Source: Morella rubra (taxonomy: Eukaryota; Streptophyta; Magnoliopsida; Fagales; Myricaceae). Taken from it: a DNA stretch of 64,000 nucleotides. The DNA lies in the NCBI GenBank assembly GCA_003952965.2, contig CM025851.1, positions 31,696,119 through 31,760,118 of the forward strand, given 5' to 3'. Below, one piece after another: positions 61,992 to 64,000 of this stretch. The stretch's first letter is position 1, and every line of letters begins with the position of its first letter. A model generated the notes under the pieces. That model did not search any database, had not been told where the DNA came from, and saw only the letters and a list, made by a program, of their open reading frames with translations. The position numbers and the translations under genes were made by a program.

Positions 61992-62582
61992 ATGGTGGGT
62001 TCCTCTTCGTCTCTTTCTCCTTTTGGTTTCTCTCTATATCTCTGTATCTGCAACCTATACTGTTTGCTTGTTCTTAACTCCTTCAGAGATTGTCTACAGG
62101 ATACGGAACACCAGCTGACCAGATGGGAAGGCTATGTGGACTGGAGGAAAAGACCTGCTCTCAGTGGCCGCCATGGCGGCATGATTGCTGCTTCCTTTGT
62201 ATTGGGTCCGTGCAAAATTTCAACACCCACTTGATCTTCTTTTAAAAAGTTACTACATGATTCACGTTTTTCTCAAGAAATATCTCAGTGGGTTTATCTG
62301 TGAAAGCTGAAAAAGCACTCTCTATAATGGGTTTATTATTTCTGTAAATTTTTGTCACATGCAGTTGCGGAGATATTGGAGAACCTGGCATATTTAGCAA
62401 ATGCAAGCAATTTGGTGCTGTATCTATCAGAGTACATGAACTTCTCTCCCTCAAAATCGGCCAACAATGTCACAGATTTCATGGGAACGGCTTTCCTTCT
62501 GGCTCTACTTGGAGGCTTCCTAGCCGATGCCTTTTTCACCACTTATCACATCTACCTGATAAGTGCAGTCATTGAATTCCTG
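61992..62582 (+). CDS. NPF4-type (NRT1/PTR family) transporter, 5' exons only
   Basis: Membrane transporter of the proton-coupled nitrate/peptide family. Preferred start is the ATG at 61992, alone on the end of exon 1 (ATG/GTGGGTT donor at 61995). Exon 2 (62100-62205) then encodes DTEHQLTRWEGYVDWRKRPA and SGRHGGMIAASFVLG; exon 3 (62365-62582) encodes AEILENLAYLANASNLVLYL followed by SEYMNFSPSKSANNVTDFMG and FLLALLGGFLADAFF. Phases agree at both junctions. The ExxER-type position, normally EExxEN/ExxER in NPF proteins, reads EILENLAY, as usual in the NPF4 group. Synteny points to At1g27040 (NPF4.5) as I recall it. The remaining exons lie outside the window; the intron starting at 62583 runs at least 1.4 kb. 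Substrate not inferred. Confidence 0.85.
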
Positions 62583-64000
62583 GTAAATACGCTCTTTCTA
62601 CTCCCTCTTTCTCTTACATAATATATTATTCTTATTATGTCTTACCTTAGCCACAATAATCTCCCTGTTAGCAGAAACTGATTGGGCTCTTATTGAAAAA
62701 TTTCACCTTTTCTCTGTTGCATCAGCTCCATTTTGTGACCTTCTTAGGCAAGAGACATTGCCTGAGCTATAAAAACGCACAGCCAAAACACGTGTCTTTG
62801 GAATTTTATAAACCTTCCGAAACTTGGATTTCAGAACCATTACTTGGGCACACTCTCATTGGATAAAGTTGCAAGTTGATGCAGTCTGTTTTCTGCAATT
62901 CAATTCATCTGTCAAAAAACAACAAATTTCCTTTTCGTCCTCGCCTAAAGCAAATTCGGCCAAATAACCTTTTTCTAATGCTCAGTTTTTTTTTGCTACA
63001 AAAGTACAAAACCGAAACAACACTATCACCTCTACGCGTTGAATGACGCTCCTGTGAAGAAAAAAAAAATCCCTGGTCTTTTCTCCCTTAATTTCATTTC
63101 TGAAACAAATTAATAATCCTTAATTACTAGCAACCTAGGATCTCTTGATACAAACAGATGACGTGTTCATTGAGATAGTTTTCCTATTTAATTAAGATGT
63201 GAGGGTTTGACCTGATCGATCGAGTAGAGGAGATAGAAATTTGATGTATTTATTTTGTCTGGTCTGAATATTTTCAATATCCCACATGCAATCTTTGAAT
63301 TTCTTGGACTTTGATCTACATATATATATATAATATTTGTATTACTGTAAAAGACAAAATTATGGTCGTTGGGAATTGCGTTATGGGGATATAGTCATAA
63401 AGAGCAATATTATGTTGAGGAAACCTCTTGACGATGGTGCCAAATATATCATTTTAGAGTACACATAATTAGGTTGGAGAAAGTCTCGATCGTGTCCCGT
63501 AGTATTCCACATGCAACGCATCCAAACACATTTCGTGCCTGATCGGGGTCCCATCTAAACGTCTCTCTCTCTCTATCTGGTTTGAGAGGGCAAAGAGAAA
63601 GTTCGTTTTTTCATATATCTACGTTGTCCTGATCTATCTTCAAATTTTATCTTGTCTTTGCTAGTGTTGCCCAATAGTGTACGACCACCGTGTCACATGT
63701 CCCTTCATTTTCCGCGTCTCGACGCCCCTCTGTATATGCCATGCGTCAGGGACGAAATCAAGATTAGACATTAAATGGTCAATTACATAATAGTAAGTTT
63801 TACAAAGTTAAAAAATATATAAAAAAAAATAGTAAAAATCATTAATGAATTATTTTTTTCTAACTTTTTTTTGGGGCTGGGGTGCCTGACCCCTCTAGTT
63901 TGGTCCCTGTGGTACTTGGCCCCAGCTTGGTTCGTTGTCTAAGATACCCTAGTTTTGGCGTACCGATAATACAGGACAATATATAAGTGCAGCTAGTTGT
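62583..64000 (+). other. Long first-half intron of the NPF gene
   Basis: Starts at a GTAAATAC donor after ...VIEFL and shows no further NPF-like exon to the right edge. AT-rich with an (AT)n stretch near 63320 and a (CT)n stretch near 63560. Confidence 0.6.

Overview
The window is nuclear DNA of a flowering plant, most likely a woody eudicot. It has AT-rich intergenic DNA, GT-AG introns, chloroplast-targeted proteins, a DYW-type PPR gene, an HD-Zip I factor, an NPF transporter, and CACTA, hAT, LINE and SINE remains. The species cannot be named from sequence alone. There are two N gaps (6590-6690 and 17399-17530).

Layout. 1-2835 is intergenic with a 69-bp tandem repeat. 2836-12162 is bounded as one CACTA (En/Spm) element by CACTA/TAGTG ends and a 3-bp AAC target duplication. 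Its left part carries minus-strand transposon genes; the part right of the first gap (6691 to about 11780) is unexplained. From about 11785 to 23246 the same roughly 5.7-kb block (CACTA right end, promoter region, most of a PTST2-like starch-granule gene) occurs twice, on either side of the second gap. It looks like two overlapping contig ends that were never merged, so there is probably one PTST2-like gene, with its best first exon in the left copy and its 3' half only in the right copy. PTST2 converges on an RCC1-repeat gene (minus, 25842-28349), with a LINE scrap between them. A small RRM gene (minus, 30471-31584) lies head to head with a plastid small-multidrug-export-like membrane protein gene (plus, 32437-33674). 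An HD-Zip I gene (minus, 39662-41388) has two short uORFs in its leader. A DYW PPR gene resembling Arabidopsis At5g40405 (plus, 47027-48875) carries two one-base frame breaks. The first exons of an NPF4-type transporter (plus, from 61992) run off the right edge.

The series PTST2 / RCC1 / RRM / HD-Zip / NPF4 matches, from memory, the order of Arabidopsis At1g27070 / 27060 / 27050 / 27045 / 27040, so the window is a conserved microsyntenic block expanded by intergenic DNA and by insertion of the export and PPR genes. Mobile elements elsewhere: a non-autonomous CACTA (52971-54415), a hAT-like element with a duplicated end (57651-59118), two copies of one tRNA-derived SINE family (49879-49986 and about 52195-52310), an RNase H-like LINE remnant (49130-49600) and a foldback MITE (34278-34546).

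I found no RNA genes, no CRISPR array, no LTR element, and no clearly new multi-gene system. The most useful observations are the duplicated block with its composite gene, the HD-Zip uORF, the orphan G-box/TATA cluster near 37 kb and the unexplained 5-kb block right of the first gap.
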